From Manis javanica (Eukaryota > Chordata > Mammalia > Pholidota > Manidae): a stretch of DNA of 64,000 nt. The translations under genes and the position numbers were made by a program. The stretch covers positions 44,443,001 through 44,507,000 of the forward strand of contig NC_133161.1 in assembly GCF_040802235.1 (NCBI RefSeq), written 5' to 3'. Below, in pieces: positions 48,175 to 59,726 of the stretch. The first letter of the stretch is position 1, and each line of letters begins with the position of its first letter. Under the pieces are notes generated by a model that did no database searches, had not been told where the DNA came from, and was given only the letters and a program-made list of their open reading frames with translations.

Positions 48175-48560
48175 CAAGACATTCCAGCCACACTGGTCTT
48201 TTTCCGTTTCTAGAAACACCAAGTTTGTGCCTACCTCAGGATCTTTGCACTTTCCAGAGCTTTGCTCTTCTGAACTTTGACCACATTCTTGTTCTTTAGG
48301 TCTCAACTCAAATGTTGCCTTCTTGAGAGGCCTGAACACTGTATTAAAGTCTGCTCTGTTCCCCACAGTCTTTAAAACCTCAATACCTAGTTTTGTTTTA
48401 TAATAGCATTACCTAAAATTATCTTAATAATTCATTTGCCTATGTATTTTCTGCTTTCCTGATTAGAACATGTTCCCTTTAAGAAATAAAAATTTTCCTA
48501 ACCTCATGGTCTTGTCCCAGGTATATAACATACATAGAATTCAATAGATGTGCCATTAAT
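48175..48560 (+). mobile_element. L2, long 3' segment
   Basis: It begins TTCCAGCCACACTGGTCTTT, then CCTCAGGATCTTTGCACTTT, TAGGTCTCAACTCAAATGTT, CTTCTTGAGAGGCCTGAACA and CCTGATTAGAACATGTTCCC, ending CATAGAATTCAATAGATGTG. This is the L2 3' order over nearly 400 bp. Confidence 0.92.
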
Positions 48561-50671
48561 ACGCCTTATGTGAGTGCTCAACTCAATATGTACCAGTACA
48601 GAATTTTATGAGATAACATCAGAGAAGCAAGTAACCAGATCTGGGCTCATGGAAAGCTTTTCAGACAAAAGTGAAGACATCTTTGCTAATTCTACTTTGC
48701 TTCTAATGTTTCTTTCCTCCCTTCTTATCCTTTTTGCTCATTAATAAATACTCAGGCTCAAGAGCAAATTCTCTTGGAAAAGGTTACTTACCAGACTTCT
48801 CCCCAAGCTCAATCAAGATTCCATATGTCATAAGAGACTGAGCCTACACCATCTCACATGTTGGCAGTGCTGAAATGACCATAAGCATTTGGGGGACCTA
48901 GCCAATTGGAAATTAAGTTAGAGACACATTCAGTTTGGGTTATAATTTAGTGTACAAGTGCTCTACTAAATAGTTAGATTATTACTCTCCACCCAGTAAA
49001 ACTTATTTGTTACACTCAATATTATGGAAAAAGGCAGAGGGCTAGAGATCTTATAATATGAAAATGTCATACAGTCTGGCACTGTGAGTAGCAGTGAAGA
49101 AACTGTTTGGTATTATGGAGACAGGTACTAGTCTGTGAAAAAAAATACTCCAATCATCAGGTACATAAAATTTTATGTGGAGGATTCTGTTTTCATTGGT
49201 GCTGAGACCAAACTACTAATAATAAAATACATATTTTGATTAATCATGTGACTGAATTATATTTCAGTTATCTGCATAGAAATGATATAAAATTGCTGTA
49301 CAAAAATACACAAAGAGTATATAGCCCAAAAAAGTAGGCAAAAAATATCATAGAGTAATTAATACAAATATTATATTGTTTTTCTGGATTTTGTAATATT
49401 TATGATAGTTGTGAACTTTTCTTATTCTAAAAATAAACAAAAACAAAACTCACCTTTGTACCTAACTTTGAACTCAAATCTCTGAATTTTTTTGTTAAAG
49501 AGGACCCCACCAAAAAAATTATATGAGCTTGAGGTCCCATAAAAATCTAGATTTGCCTTTGTCCACATCAGACTAATTGGCCACACAGATGCAACTCTCA
49601 AGTAAGTACAGTATCTTGGAATTTTCTGTGGTGCTGGACCCAAAATTCACTTGTCTCTCTCCATGGTACCTATTGCCCAAGCCCCTGCCCATGCCAATAG
49701 AGTGTGCCCAGAGATGAAAAGTTGGGATTATCAACTGAGGCCATGGTTAATGCATAGGAATGGATGCCTTTACATATGGGAAGACTGTCTAAAGAGAAGA
49801 GGACTGATGAGAAAAGCACAGATGCCTCCCAAGTGCTGGGGAAACCCAAAGACTGAGGCATCAGCTCAAGGAAAACATTGATCACCAAGCCATGCCTGAG
49901 TCTAGAACAAGGGCAGAGAGGAGGCACCTGGGGTGAGGGAGGGGAAGTAGCAGGGATAGAACAGGCCAGGGCCTGGGCTGTCTGGAAGGGGGAAGAAAGG
50001 GAGAGTGACGGAGAGGGGAGTGGCCCGGGGGACAGCCCTGGAGGCCAGAACAAGGACTGGACTCGTCGCACCGAGTCGTTGGAGGGTAAGCCAGCTAGAG
50101 CTGAGGTTTCACTCCAAAATCCCCTTGTGAAAGTTTATATGAGTTGAATAGATGTAAATGACGGCTATGTCCAAGTCTTTCGACATTCGTGAGTATGTGT
50201 GGCTATCAGAATATTGTTTTGGTTTGCTTTTGTTTCTGCTTTGAAATGGGCACTTAGTTTCTTTGAAAGTTGGGGTTGTTTGGACAACAAAAGGAGGTCA
50301 GTGTCCAGCCTGCTTGAATGAATTTCATCCTACTCAGCCAGCTGAGACTGGGCCCCTTAAGGATTTGGATGCTTCCATGGAGTTCTGATCTGGCAGGCAA
50401 CGGAATCTTAGGAGCCAGTCAATTTGTATAAAAGACAAGAGAAAATACTCAAATAAGGTTCAAACCAGGGTCAGGGTAGGTCAGGCCTGACACGTGTTTT
50501 TTACTGAAATGCACTGACAAGGCAAGAGGTGACTGCAGGTGAGAGGAGGCTGTAACCCCTTCTTGCCCCACAAACCCATCATCAACCCGCACCTCTTCCA
50601 AATCATCTAAGTCGAAGCAGTGCGCCAGCTCAGCCAGCTCAGGCAGTGAAGCTTCCAACTTTCTTGCCCTT
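48561..50671. other. Unique intergenic DNA
   Basis: No exon or RNA gene is seen. The part at 48960-49420 is AT-rich; 49880-50100 is purine-rich with open frames on both strands caused by composition. Confidence 0.45.
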
Positions 50672-51141
50672 TGTTGTGCGCTGCATTGTGTCCCCCACAA
50701 AAACACAGATTTCAATACTAACTCCAGGTACCTGTCAATGTGCCCTTATTTGGAAATTGGGTCTTTGCAGATGTAAGTAGTTGATATGAGGTCATACTAG
50801 ATTGCAGCAGGTCCTAAATTCAGTATGACTGGTAGTTCTTATAAAAAGAGTAGAAAATACATTGACACAGACACACTTATACAGAGAAGGCCATGTGGTG
50901 ACCGAGGAAAAGACTGGAATGATGCAGCTCTAAGACAAGGAATGCCAACTGCCAGCAGCACAGGAGCCAAGAGAAAAGGGATGGAATGGATTCTCCTCTT
51001 CAGCCCTCAGGGAGCACTGCGCTCATGACACCTTCTTCATTTCAGACTTCCACCTCCAGAACTGTGGGATGACTAATTTCTGTTGTCTTAAGCCACCCGG
51101 TTTGTCGTAATTTGTTGTGGCAGCCCTAGGAAAGTAGTACA
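50672..51141 (+). mobile_element. MLT1-type (MaLR) solo LTR, nearly complete
   Basis: It starts TGTTGTGCGCTGCATTGTGT and runs through CTTATTTGGAAATTGGGTCT, GATATGAGGTCATACTAGAT, AGAAGGCCATGTGGTGACCG and CCACCTCCAGAACTGTGGGA to AAGCCACCCGGTTTGTCGTA and GGCAGCCCTAGGAAAGTAGTACA. About 470 bp, begins TG and ends CA, with no internal region, so it is a solo LTR. Confidence 0.9.
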
Positions 51142-51374
51142 CCCTTCCCGGAATGTGTTTGTCATACTTCAGTGCATTTACTCTCGCTGGTCCAAAGTCT
51201 ACAGGGAATGCTCTTCTCCAGGTGTTTGCAGGGATCCACAGGAGAGGGGCTAATGAAGCTGGATGGGGAAAAATATTCAGGTGCTTAAATGTGTGTCTTA
51301 GACCTTCCCTGGTGGCTCTATCTAGAGTTGTCTGCCCCACTCCCAGTACTCTCAACTGAACAACAGCTTTTTTC

Positions 51375-51560
51375 ACCGTAACATTTTCCTCTGTCTGAAG
51401 CCACTTCATTTCTTTCCTTCTTTACATTCCTCAGAATGTAAGCTCCTGAGAGCAGGACATGTAGCTATGATGTAGTTCCCAGCACACTGTAGGCACTCAA
51501 GAAATATTTGTTAAATGAGAAAGTTAGATGCTTGATAAATATTTGTTGAATGAATGAAAG
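51375..51560 (+). mobile_element. L2 3' end
   Basis: TCAGAATGTAAGCTCCTGAG, AGCAGGACATGTAGCTATGA, AGCACACTGTAGGCACTCAA, GAAATATTTGTTAAATGAGA, and a second TAAATATTTGTTGAATGAAT. The terminal motif is present twice within about 45 bp, probably a small tandem duplication. Confidence 0.9.
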
Positions 51561-52254
51561 GCAGATACCCTATTATCACCATCCTCCCTAAGCTTCTCCT
51601 TTATAGAAATTTAGGAAACAATTCTTTCAGAGGCCAAGGAAAACTAACTCTACATGAACATTTACAAGACCACATCCTAAAAGTTAGAAGAGCTCTTAGT
51701 GACTGAGTTTCACATGTCAAATTCATAATCTTGCATCCAGCACAGGGGGAGAAACCATCTCTGTGTTCAGACCAGAACAACAGCTGCAGTGGACGTCACC
51801 CGGGGAAATCCAACAGAGGGAGGCTCAGAAGCACTGAAGTTGAGTTCACTTGAGGGCAGAAATTAATTTAATTTTAAACAAATTTAGAAGACCAAGAAGG
51901 AAAAAAAAGTGAACTACATCACTACTCTGATGATCCATTCCCCAAGTTAAAAATATATTAAATAATGTAGAAGCCATGACAGCAGAATGCACTCAGGAAA
52001 TGCAGTCATGAAAGAGCAAGGATGCAGGAAACCAGAATTGAGGGAGGCATGCCCTCACACCTCCACCACATACCAGAGCGGGCTCCTATGGGTGGGCATG
52101 AGCAATTTCCTTGATTCCTACTGGGGACACTCCAGAGTCATTCTACGTTCCAAGTTGGAGACTGCATCCCCTAGTTTGTTTCCAATATTGTAGAAAGGGA
52201 CATCAATGGGATTACTCAGCCTCTTTTTATGGGTGTGGATGAGTGACCACCACC
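51561..52254. other. Unique intergenic DNA
   Basis: No gene or recognised repeat. Confidence 0.45.
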
Positions 52255-52705
52255 TAAACCCCTAAAGATCTGGTGGTATGAGACAATGGCACAAACTACT
52301 ATTTGCCAGCCAGTATCCATTCTGCCCTTCCAATTGCATGAAGGGTGCATAACATTGCTTGCCTTGCAGTGAAGTGTGCCAGTGTGATTAACTGTTGGCC
52401 AGTGAGATGTAAGCAGAAGTGAGGCCTCTTAAAAGAATATGACTAAGTGAGGAAGAAGGATCTTTTGCCTTCTATCACTTCCCCAAGTCTAGTGACGCCA
52501 TCTCAGATCATAAAGCGACCTTGAGACTGTAAGTCACTGCTAAGGATGGAGGAGCAGGAAGGAAGAAGCTTGAGGCCTCAGAGAGATCATAAAGCCACCA
52601 CACCAATCCTGGAGTGCCTACCTTTGGACTTCTTGAATGTGAGAGAAATAAACTTCTATCTTCTTTAAGCCACTTACATTGGGGTTTTTCCTTTATAGTC
52701 CACCA
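52255..52705 (+). mobile_element. Probable old LTR-like repeat
   Basis: TGTTGGCCAGTGAGATGTAAG, CAGAAGTGAGGCCTCTTAAA, ACCTTGAGACTGTAAGTCAC, TACCTTTGGACTTCTTGAAT, GAGAGAAATAAACTTCTATC and TTCTTTAAGCCACTTACATTG form an order I recognise as a common ancient mammalian interspersed repeat. Its LTR-like ending carries AATAAA, but the family name is not certain. Confidence 0.6.
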
Positions 52706-52960
52706 AACTTGATGCTAGTCGGTTCAGAGATCGTCTTACACTTATTTTGAGACTAAATGGGCATCTGTGGGCTGATTTCTTCTTGGACCTTCCTGCTTCC
52801 TGTCCCTAAGATGGTGGCCTGAGAAGAAAAGTCAATTAAAGTTCATGCTGCTGATGTCCATGTTGTCCCCTCCCTCCTGGCAGTTAATCACTGTGAAGCC
52901 CCAAGTTTCACCAAAGAACTTGTGATGCCCCACCAGCATCCATGGGCAGAACACCTGGAG

Positions 52961-53141
52961 CAGTGGCTCCTACAGTACCGTCTCCAGACCTGCAGCAGTA
53001 TTACCTGGGAACTTCTTAGAAATGCATATAATTAGGTCCTGCCTTAGACCTACAGGATCAGAAATTCTGGGAGTGGGTCCAGCAATCTGTGTTTTAACAA
53101 CCCAAGTGCTTCTGATGCACATTAAAGCACGAGAACAATGG
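52961..53141 (+). mobile_element. MER5A-type hAT DNA transposon
   Basis: The terminal inverted repeat at the left, CAGTGGCTCCTACAGT, pairs with ...AGCACGAGAACAATG at the right. Inside are CAGAAATTCTGGGAGTGGGT and CCAGCAATCTGTGTTTTAAC, the conserved MER5A middle. It is non-autonomous and has no transposase. Confidence 0.88.
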
Positions 53142-54869
53142 GGTACCCCGGAGGAATTTCTCAGACTACCAGAAGCAAGGAGTAGCATCAGGGATCACTG
53201 GGGTTGAAGGCATTCTTTTAAGGGGTTTGGGAGAAAGGAGGGCTGGAAGAGTTGATTATTTGTGGTGAATCAACAGAGAAAACAGGATTTAATAAATGCT
53301 CATACAGACTATGTACTTTGATTATCTTCACAGTTGCCCAGAAACTCAGGTCAGTATGGAGTTCAAGGCTTTCAGTTTACTCTGGGCTTTTTCTCTCTGC
53401 TTCTTGAATGTGACCTCTCTCTAAGAATGAAACATACGAAATCTGGATTTATCAATGGTCACATCAGTAAGAACATGTTTCAAAACACTAGGGAAGTCTT
53501 CTGTGTTCACGGTCAGCATAGGATGACATATGAGATTAATTTTTGTCCTTTGAGGGTAGGTTCCATTTTGGAAGCAACTCAAGATGCCTGCTAAATTGGC
53601 CATTTGACACAGCCCTGTAATCTCCTTTAGGATTAAAAAAAAAAAGAGGTGGTCTTAGGAAAGACCAGAGGCAATCTCAGGAGTCAGAATCAGCCAGCCT
53701 CCCAGCTGAGTAACACCTGCCACTAGACATCAGGGTGCATTTGGCCAAGTGGCCTATCTGGCTGGCTGTAGGGCTCATATGCTAATAGGTTGGGATTCAT
53801 CTATTCATTGACTTCTTCAGAGTGACCCACCTGATCACTGGAGGGAGCTGGTTCTGCAACTGTAGACCTCAAGATTACTATGGTGGACATCTATTATTTC
53901 AGGACTTCTTAATACTATTATTGTTTAGAAACTTTGGACTTATAAATTTAACCTCTGCAAGATAGAACCCAGGAAAGTTCATTCTAGCCTCCCTTGCAGA
54001 CAGAACACAGATAATCCACTGGTCTAATGTGAGACTGATTAAGAAGTGGGCAACTTGAAGGAAGAAACTGTATGTGGAATCTGATTTGCTGGTGATAACA
54101 GCAGTAAATCTATCTGCTTTCAAAAATGGTAATTGTGAGGTTGGGTCCCTGGCACAGAAGGGACATCACTGGGCTGGCAGCACCAATGGCCAACAGCTTC
54201 ATCAAATCTGTGGCATGGTATGGCTTGAGGCACCTATTCTGGTTTCTCCAGCCTCACAAGAATCCTATGAGCTGCCCAACATCTTTTTTCTAAACACTTT
54301 TCCTGATTTGTCAGTCCAAATTATCTTCTGTTGCTAGCAACTAAAAATTCTAATATAAAGAAAGGGCACCAGAGGTTGTGGCAATGAACAGAACCTCAAG
54401 GGAATGGGGGTTCCCCGGAACTGGTTATTTGGTTTGGCCGGAGCTGATGGCACCAAATATCCAGAACCGTTAGGGGAACAGGACTCTAGAAGCCAATGAT
54501 ACACCTATGGTTACCTACAAGGAAATACTCACTGTATGCAAGCTTTGTATCTGGTGGCCACTCTCATAAAACCAGATGAAGACCAGGAGGCATCAAAGAC
54601 TGTGGATGAGTTGCTTCCATTTCTAGGAACCCAAAACATCCAGGAGGCCTTCATTCCAGTCAAGTTGTATGATCCTTGCAAGTCCTTTTTAGGCCAGGAC
54701 TCTACTTTTCCAAGTCCATTCCAAGCTCATTCAGACCCATTTTCATAACTCTCCGTTGGAATCTAAAAGGCCACAGGATCCTATAGACTAGATTACTTTG
54801 GGTGTCAGATTTCCTCCCCTTCCACCTTCTCTCCTCCCAGCCCTCCACTTCTGCCAAGTTACATCCACC
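53142..54869. other. Intergenic DNA just beyond the putative ADCYAP1R1 3' end
   Basis: No gene. An A-rich run lies at about 53634-53646. Segments around 53880-54350 and 54530-54740 may be degraded repeats, but I could not assign them. Confidence 0.4.
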
Positions 54870-54887
54870 AGGAAAAATAATAAGACA

Positions 54888-54893
54888 TTTATT
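54888..54893 (-). terminator. ADCYAP1R1: Candidate poly-A signal for ADCYAP1R1
   Basis: AATAAA on the minus strand is followed by TGTCTTATTATTTTTCC and then TGGTGGATGT, a good U/GU-rich downstream element; cleavage would fall near 54865-54880. The surrounding sequence (GTAGATGACTCAATAAATGT, then CTTATTATT) resembles a MIR or L2 3' end on the minus strand, so the signal may come from an old retroposon. Confidence 0.45.
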
Positions 54894-55469
54894 GAGTCAT
54901 CTACAGCAGTTTGACATCCTTAAAATCCCGAACAAGGTTGTGAACACAGTATTAACAGAGGCAGCGGTAGCAGTGAGGTCTGGGGGGCTTATCTTTATCG
55001 AGGGACGTGAAACCCAGATGGGCCTAGCTCCACAAGTGAGTCTGGAGCCACATCTGGGATACTAGGGGCTGCCCCACTCCCACCCTCACAGGGGCAAAGC
55101 TACAGAAAACAGACCTAACACAAGACACAGATTGCTAAGCACGGATGCATCCCAGGACTTTGAGTTGAGGAAAAGGAGAGGGAATGGGCACACAGCCCAC
55201 TTGAGGGGTATCTCAGATCCTTGAAGGATTCCCAAGGGGGTGACACGGAGACACTGATATCACCCACGTGGGAGTCTCCCCATCCAAACCCCAAGAACAA
55301 ACTGAAGCAGTGATGGAGGATAACCTGGAATTTTGTGTCCATGAGAGCCCACCGGTCTTCCCCTGCCCCCAGTGCTGGTGGTTTTACAAATGGGGCAAAG
55401 GTTAACCCAGGAGGGGTCAAAGCAGTTGACAAACAGCAGGGGTCCCTTTCAGGGGTCACCACCCCACTA

Positions 55470-55665
55470 TCCAGCGCACATGTGCATAGTGTGAAGCCCT
55501 TTCACACACAGGGCCTTTCCCTTCAACCTCATCCCTGGCCTGAGGGGCCGACCGCACACTGTGCCCTCCCACCTCTCAGATTAGGAAGCAGAGGCCCAGA
55601 GGGGTTCAGCCCTGGAGCACAGAATGTGTGGTGAAACCCAGGCTACAAGGCAGGTCTCCCCATGC
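55470..55665 (+). mobile_element. MIR SINE fragment (antisense to ADCYAP1R1)
   Basis: CACCTCTCAGATTAGGAAGC, AGAGGCCCAGAGGGGTTCAG and GTGAAACCCAGGCTACAAGG resemble the MIR middle and 3' parts. It lies in the putative 3' UTR. Confidence 0.6.
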
Positions 55666-56839
55666 CACGCTGACCCCACTGCTCCTCCAGCAGTCTGGAG
55701 TCCTAACTTCTGCAGCCAGAACCCCTCTCCTGCACAAGACTGAATGCATGAATGCTTCACTGAGGGTCTCTCTCTGGCTCACATGCAGGGATGGGCACAT
55801 ACTGGCAGGCCCATTTCCTTATTCAGGTTTGTAAAGCATACTGGATCCTAACGTGGTGCAGGCAACCATGCTAAGCCAGCCTGGGTTTTCTTATCAGCCT
55901 TGTGGGGAGATCTGACCTGCAGATCTCCAAGTTTCCTCCCAGCTCTAGTGCTTTGTGCACCAGGTCTCCCCAGAGATACATGGGGGAGGAGTGAAGGCCA
56001 AACAGCAGGTCAGTGACAAAGCTGAGAGCAGCCTAGGCCCCCACTCCTTGCTCAAAGCTTCTCCCGTGGGCTTCCGTGGCCACTGGGCTCAAGTGAGAAT
56101 TTAAGATGACAAAGCACTCACTGTTTTTACTCTGGAGCAGCCTTGAAGGGGTTAAGGGTACTCACAGAATTACACCGGAAGCCTCTTTTAGCTTTCCTTC
56201 CAGGAAGGGAAAGGGTCAGATGGAAGAGAGTCAGTGCCCTTGGTGGGGGATGATGGACTCGGACATATGTCCAGCTTTGGGGTCAGCTCCAGCTCCCTGG
56301 CCCCGGAGAAGCCAGCTTGGGGAAGGGGAGGGGTTAGAAAGGAATCGCTGCAGCCCACTAGGTGAGTTAAGGGTCATAGAGCTACCCACTGAGACAGAGA
56401 ATGTGGCCTGGCCTTGGGCCCGGCAGGGAGTCGGAAAGCCACTGAACACCCCGCCAAAACACTCCCTCCAACCCAACAGGCTCCCCAACAGGCAGCGTCC
56501 CTGACTCGGAGTGCCATTTCCCCGGGGCTGGAACCTCTCTGGACAGTGCCTGCTCATGGCAGGACAGTGTGACAGGATGAGAGATCTCTCCATCCCAAGG
56601 AGAACTCGGCCTCCTGGGGTGAATCCATCCTTTAGGACTGCAGAGAACAACAGTCTCCTTCCTGGTAATGATCGTCCAGAGACATGGAGTTGCACTCTGC
56701 TCCCCTCCAACCTACCCATTCCCAAGGCCCTCAACGCTTCTTCATTAGACGTGATTCTTACCCTTCTCAGTCCAGGCAAACACCACAACCCTTGCCTGTA
56801 GACCCATTCCCAGTAGATGGCTGGTGTTTAGACAAAGAA

Positions 56840-56960
56840 TTCCAGAGATGCAATGGGCTGTGTAAATCACCTAGGCTTACTGCCCATTTTACAGATTTGA
56901 AAACAAAGAGTCAGAGAGGAAAGGGTTTTTTTTACCCAGACCTCTTGCTGTTCCCCTACT
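56840..56960 (+). mobile_element. MIR SINE fragment (antisense to ADCYAP1R1)
   Basis: CTGCCCATTTTACAGATTTG, AAAACAAAGAGTCAGAGAGG and TACCCAGACCTCTTGCTG follow the MIR core. It lies in the putative 3' UTR. Confidence 0.65.
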
Positions 56961-57544
56961 GCCCATGGCCCTCAAGGCCAGCTGCCTAGCCTCCTGGCAC
57001 ATCTTTTCCCAGGGCTGCAGTCGTTTGTCCGGAAAGAACCGACAGGAACCTGAAGCCTCCATGAGGACACAGGCCCAGAGCTCAGGCGATAGAATGGCAC
57101 ATGGGATTCAGACTGTGTCTTGGCCACTCTGTGGTGATAGATGTATGAAGTCAAAGCCTCGTCTTCCAGTGAAGCAGACCTACTGGTGGGGGCAGGGATG
57201 AAGAAATGGGGTCTGCACCCAGCAACTGCTCTAGGATCCAAGGATGGCCACTACCCACCAGTCGTGGCATGCTGCCCCTGGCAGGGACATGGCTGAATTT
57301 GCACATAATATTCAAGGCACCTGTCCAGTTGTCCTGGGCCTGATCCTTCCTTCCCTCTGGCCCACCAGTTTCCAAGGTGGTGTCCAGATGGAAGAGACCA
57401 ATGCTTCATTTCTAAGAAAGGCAAAATAAACAGCATTCCCCCTCCCTCCACACATACACAAACATAAACATCAAAACCTTAGGTGATACATGTAACAATG
57501 ATGCATGCCCTTTACCTGACTTAGTTCTGAACTGTAGAATTACT

Positions 57545-57690
57545 GAAGTTAAGAGCCTGGAGAAGCTTTAGAAGTTGTCTCATCTCACAAATGGTAAAAC
57601 TGAGGCTTAGGACAGATTTCTCTGTCCAGTCTCAGGCTTATGCCTAACTGGGGTAGGTTCTAGGTCTCTGAATCCCAGTCCATGGCTCCT
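57545..57690 (+). mobile_element. MIR SINE fragment (antisense to ADCYAP1R1)
   Basis: GAAGTTGTCTCATCTCACAA, ATGGTAAAACTGAGGCTTAG and GACAGATTTCTCTGTCCAGT contain the 'tttacagatgaggaaactgaggc' core of MIR in diverged form. Confidence 0.6.
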
Positions 57691-58282
57691 TCTGAGCAGC
57701 TTAGGACCCCAGTGGTGTCCAAACTGCAAAGTGGCCAGTGGACTCCCATGTGGGTAATGCACATGGCTGTCAGATGGGGGGAGGTGGGGCACAAGGCCAG
57801 GTGCAGGAAGGGTCACTATATACCCATAACCAGCCGAGGTACCAAATGTGCCCAGGAAAGGGCAGGTGGCTCCCTTTCTCTCTCTGGATTTGCCAAAGAC
57901 TGAGGTCTGTAGTGCTTCATAGGCAAAGGACACAGAGCTCATCTCTAAACCAAGCAACTAAACCCTTCTCCAGTCACTTCGAAGGCCTCTCCAGACAGAT
58001 CTCCAAGGTCCCCAGGCCCCTTGTTATAAAATCAAGCTAAGCAACATTCCCCCTCCATCCAAACTCCCTGCATTCCAAAACATGATCATGAAACAAGTTT
58101 GCAAACACACTTGGACAGGAACACCACCAAAAGCTGACATGGAACGAAGTGGGTCCCACGCACGGGCCATGGCACTCTGGTACTTGCCTCCACCTTCCCC
58201 CAACCTGGTTCTGCCCTCATCTTAAATTCTTGGTCTGGGGAGCCAAGACAGGAGTTGGGGAGCAGCAGCTCCTCCCAACAGT

Positions 58283-58340
58283 TTCTGCTAACAGGCAGGT
58301 GGGCATGGCTTCCCCTCTCAGCGACCTGGCGATTCACTGC
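58283..58340. repeat. Duplicated block in ADCYAP1R1 3' UTR, copy 1
   Basis: 38 bp starting TTCTGCTAACAGGCAGGTGG (58283-58320) are identical to 59179-59216. A further 17 bp, ACCTGGCGATTCACTGC (58324-58340), are identical to 59238-59254. Between the two blocks this copy has 3 bp where the other has 21 bp. Confidence 0.9.
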
Positions 58341-59178
58341 CAGGAGCACACAGTGGAGTCTCGCAGAGGTCTCACAGAGATTTCCGTAGCTGAGCCTAAG
58401 CCCGAGGAGCTGCTTCATCGCCCATGCAGGTGGGTGGTGAGGGGGAGAGCCCGGAGCCCTGGCTTTGGGCACATGGAGGTGTAAGGTGCTTCAGGGTCCA
58501 CTGGCATCACAGGAAGGCGGCTGGTTCATCCTAGTCATGGCTTCGACTTCAGGGGAAACGGGGAGGGGCAGGGCTCAGCTGTATGTGGCAGGCACGGTTG
58601 AGGAGCAATTTCTCTGAGGAATCCATCTCTCGCCTCTGCAGCTAACGCAAGAGGGTCAGAAGGGAGGCTACCAGACGAATCCCTGCCCACTTTGAGTCAG
58701 GGGTAAAATAATGAAGATTGTGGAAGTCTTTTTCCATGGGGTCCCCCAAATTCTATCTCCTTTCCAATCATATCTACATTTCTAGCTCTTGGCAATTTTT
58801 CTTAAGCCAAATGAAAAGCACCAGAACTTCCTCTGACCCTTGGCCTCACACCCAAACTGAAGTCTTTGATTGGAAGAACCCTAGAGTTGTCCCATTGGCC
58901 TGGCACCCAAGAGCTGGGCACCTGGACACCAAGAAGTTGGGTGAGCATGAGAGAGCTTTGGGTCTGAAGGATGCTCTGGCCACCTGAGCTGGACCTCTGG
59001 TAGGCCTCGGGGACTGGAAAATGCCCTAGAATGGCAAGCAGATCCAAGGAGCCCTCACTGCAGGGAGCTGTCGGGCAGGCCACCCCAATCCCCCCAAAGC
59101 AAGATCATCAGCCTCAGCACACAAGGCCTCACACAGAGGGTCAGGTGGAGATGCGCCGGGGTGGAGCTGGGGACCGGC

Positions 59179-59254
59179 TTCTGCTAACAGGCAGGTGGGC
59201 ATGGCTTCCCCTCTCAATATCCTAGGACACCCTGGCAACCTGGCGATTCACTGC
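59179..59254. repeat. Duplicated block in ADCYAP1R1 3' UTR, copy 2
   Basis: Second, longer copy of the block at 58283-58340, in the same orientation and about 0.9 kb closer to the stop codon, with 21 bp between the two identical blocks. Confidence 0.9.
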
Positions 59255-59537
59255 TAGGAGGTAAGCAGGGACACTGGGCACAGGGGTAGGGATGAGATTT
59301 TCCAAATTCGAGGAGTATTTACATGTCTGGGATCGGGCCCTGAGGCCCATAGTGAGCAGGGTCAGAGCCAGACGGGGAGGGGAAATACCCACCTGTGCTC
59401 TGCATCCTTCCCCCACCTCAGGGAGCCCAGCTTCCAGCCCAGGGCTGCCTGAGGGGAGAAAAGAGGCACAGCATGCCTGGTTCGATGCCGCCTGCAGCCC
59501 CGCCTGTGTTTGGAGGAGAGGGGACAGGGGAGTGGGC

Positions 59538-59726
59538 TCAGGTGGCCAAGTTATCGGCAGGGAGGCCAGACATCCGGATCTGGGAGCTGCTCTTGCTCAG
59601 GATGGAGAGCTGGGTGCCCCCGTTCACCCCGCTGCTGGCCAGGGACGGGTGCCGGTGCTTGAAATCCACAGTGAAGTACCGGTTCACCTTCCAGCTCCGC
59701 CACTTACGCTTGACCTCCGCCTGCAC
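59538..59726 (-). CDS. ADCYAP1R1: PACAP type 1 receptor (PAC1), last coding exon
   Basis: This exon encodes the intracellular C-terminal tail of the class B1 G-protein-coupled receptor for PACAP (and VIP with lower affinity), which signals mainly through Gs/adenylyl cyclase and Gq. It is 189 bp: 62 codons plus TGA (59540-59538). The acceptor reads CTCCCTGCAG|GTGCAG, phase 0. The product starts [18 protein letters not shown] and ends [12 protein letters not shown], the C-terminus I know for PAC1 and not for VIPR1, VIPR2, secretin or GHRH receptors. The first residues complete the class B motif N-G-E-V begun in the preceding exon. The Ser-rich stretch SILSKSSSQ is a plausible phosphorylation/arrestin region. 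Confidence 0.97.
   Translation of the reverse strand: MQAEVKRKWRSWKVNRYFTVDFKHRHPSLASSGVNGGTQLSILSKSSSQIRMSGLPADNLAT

Larger units (their letters stand above)
54870..59537 (-). other. ADCYAP1R1: Putative ADCYAP1R1 3' UTR
   Basis: On the minus strand this follows the stop codon at 59540-59538. No TTTATT (minus-strand AATAAA) was found by eye between the stop codon and 54888, so the first canonical poly-A signal gives a 3' UTR of about 4.7 kb. A long 3' UTR fits my recollection that the PACAP receptor mRNA is several times longer than its roughly 1.4-kb coding region. The stretch contains three MIR fragments (antisense to the gene) and a duplicated block (58283-58340 and 59179-59254). An earlier, non-canonical poly-A site cannot be excluded. 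Confidence 0.5.

Noticed and set aside
1..55000. NEUROD6, expected on this side of ADCYAP1R1 from human gene order
   Set aside because: No open frame encodes a bHLH protein. In human it is far away (recalled as well over 100 kb), so it is most likely outside the window.
56231..56788. 185-codon open frame, minus strand, in the putative 3' UTR
   Set aside because: No domain, and no start context on an independent transcript. It would be far downstream of the receptor stop codon.
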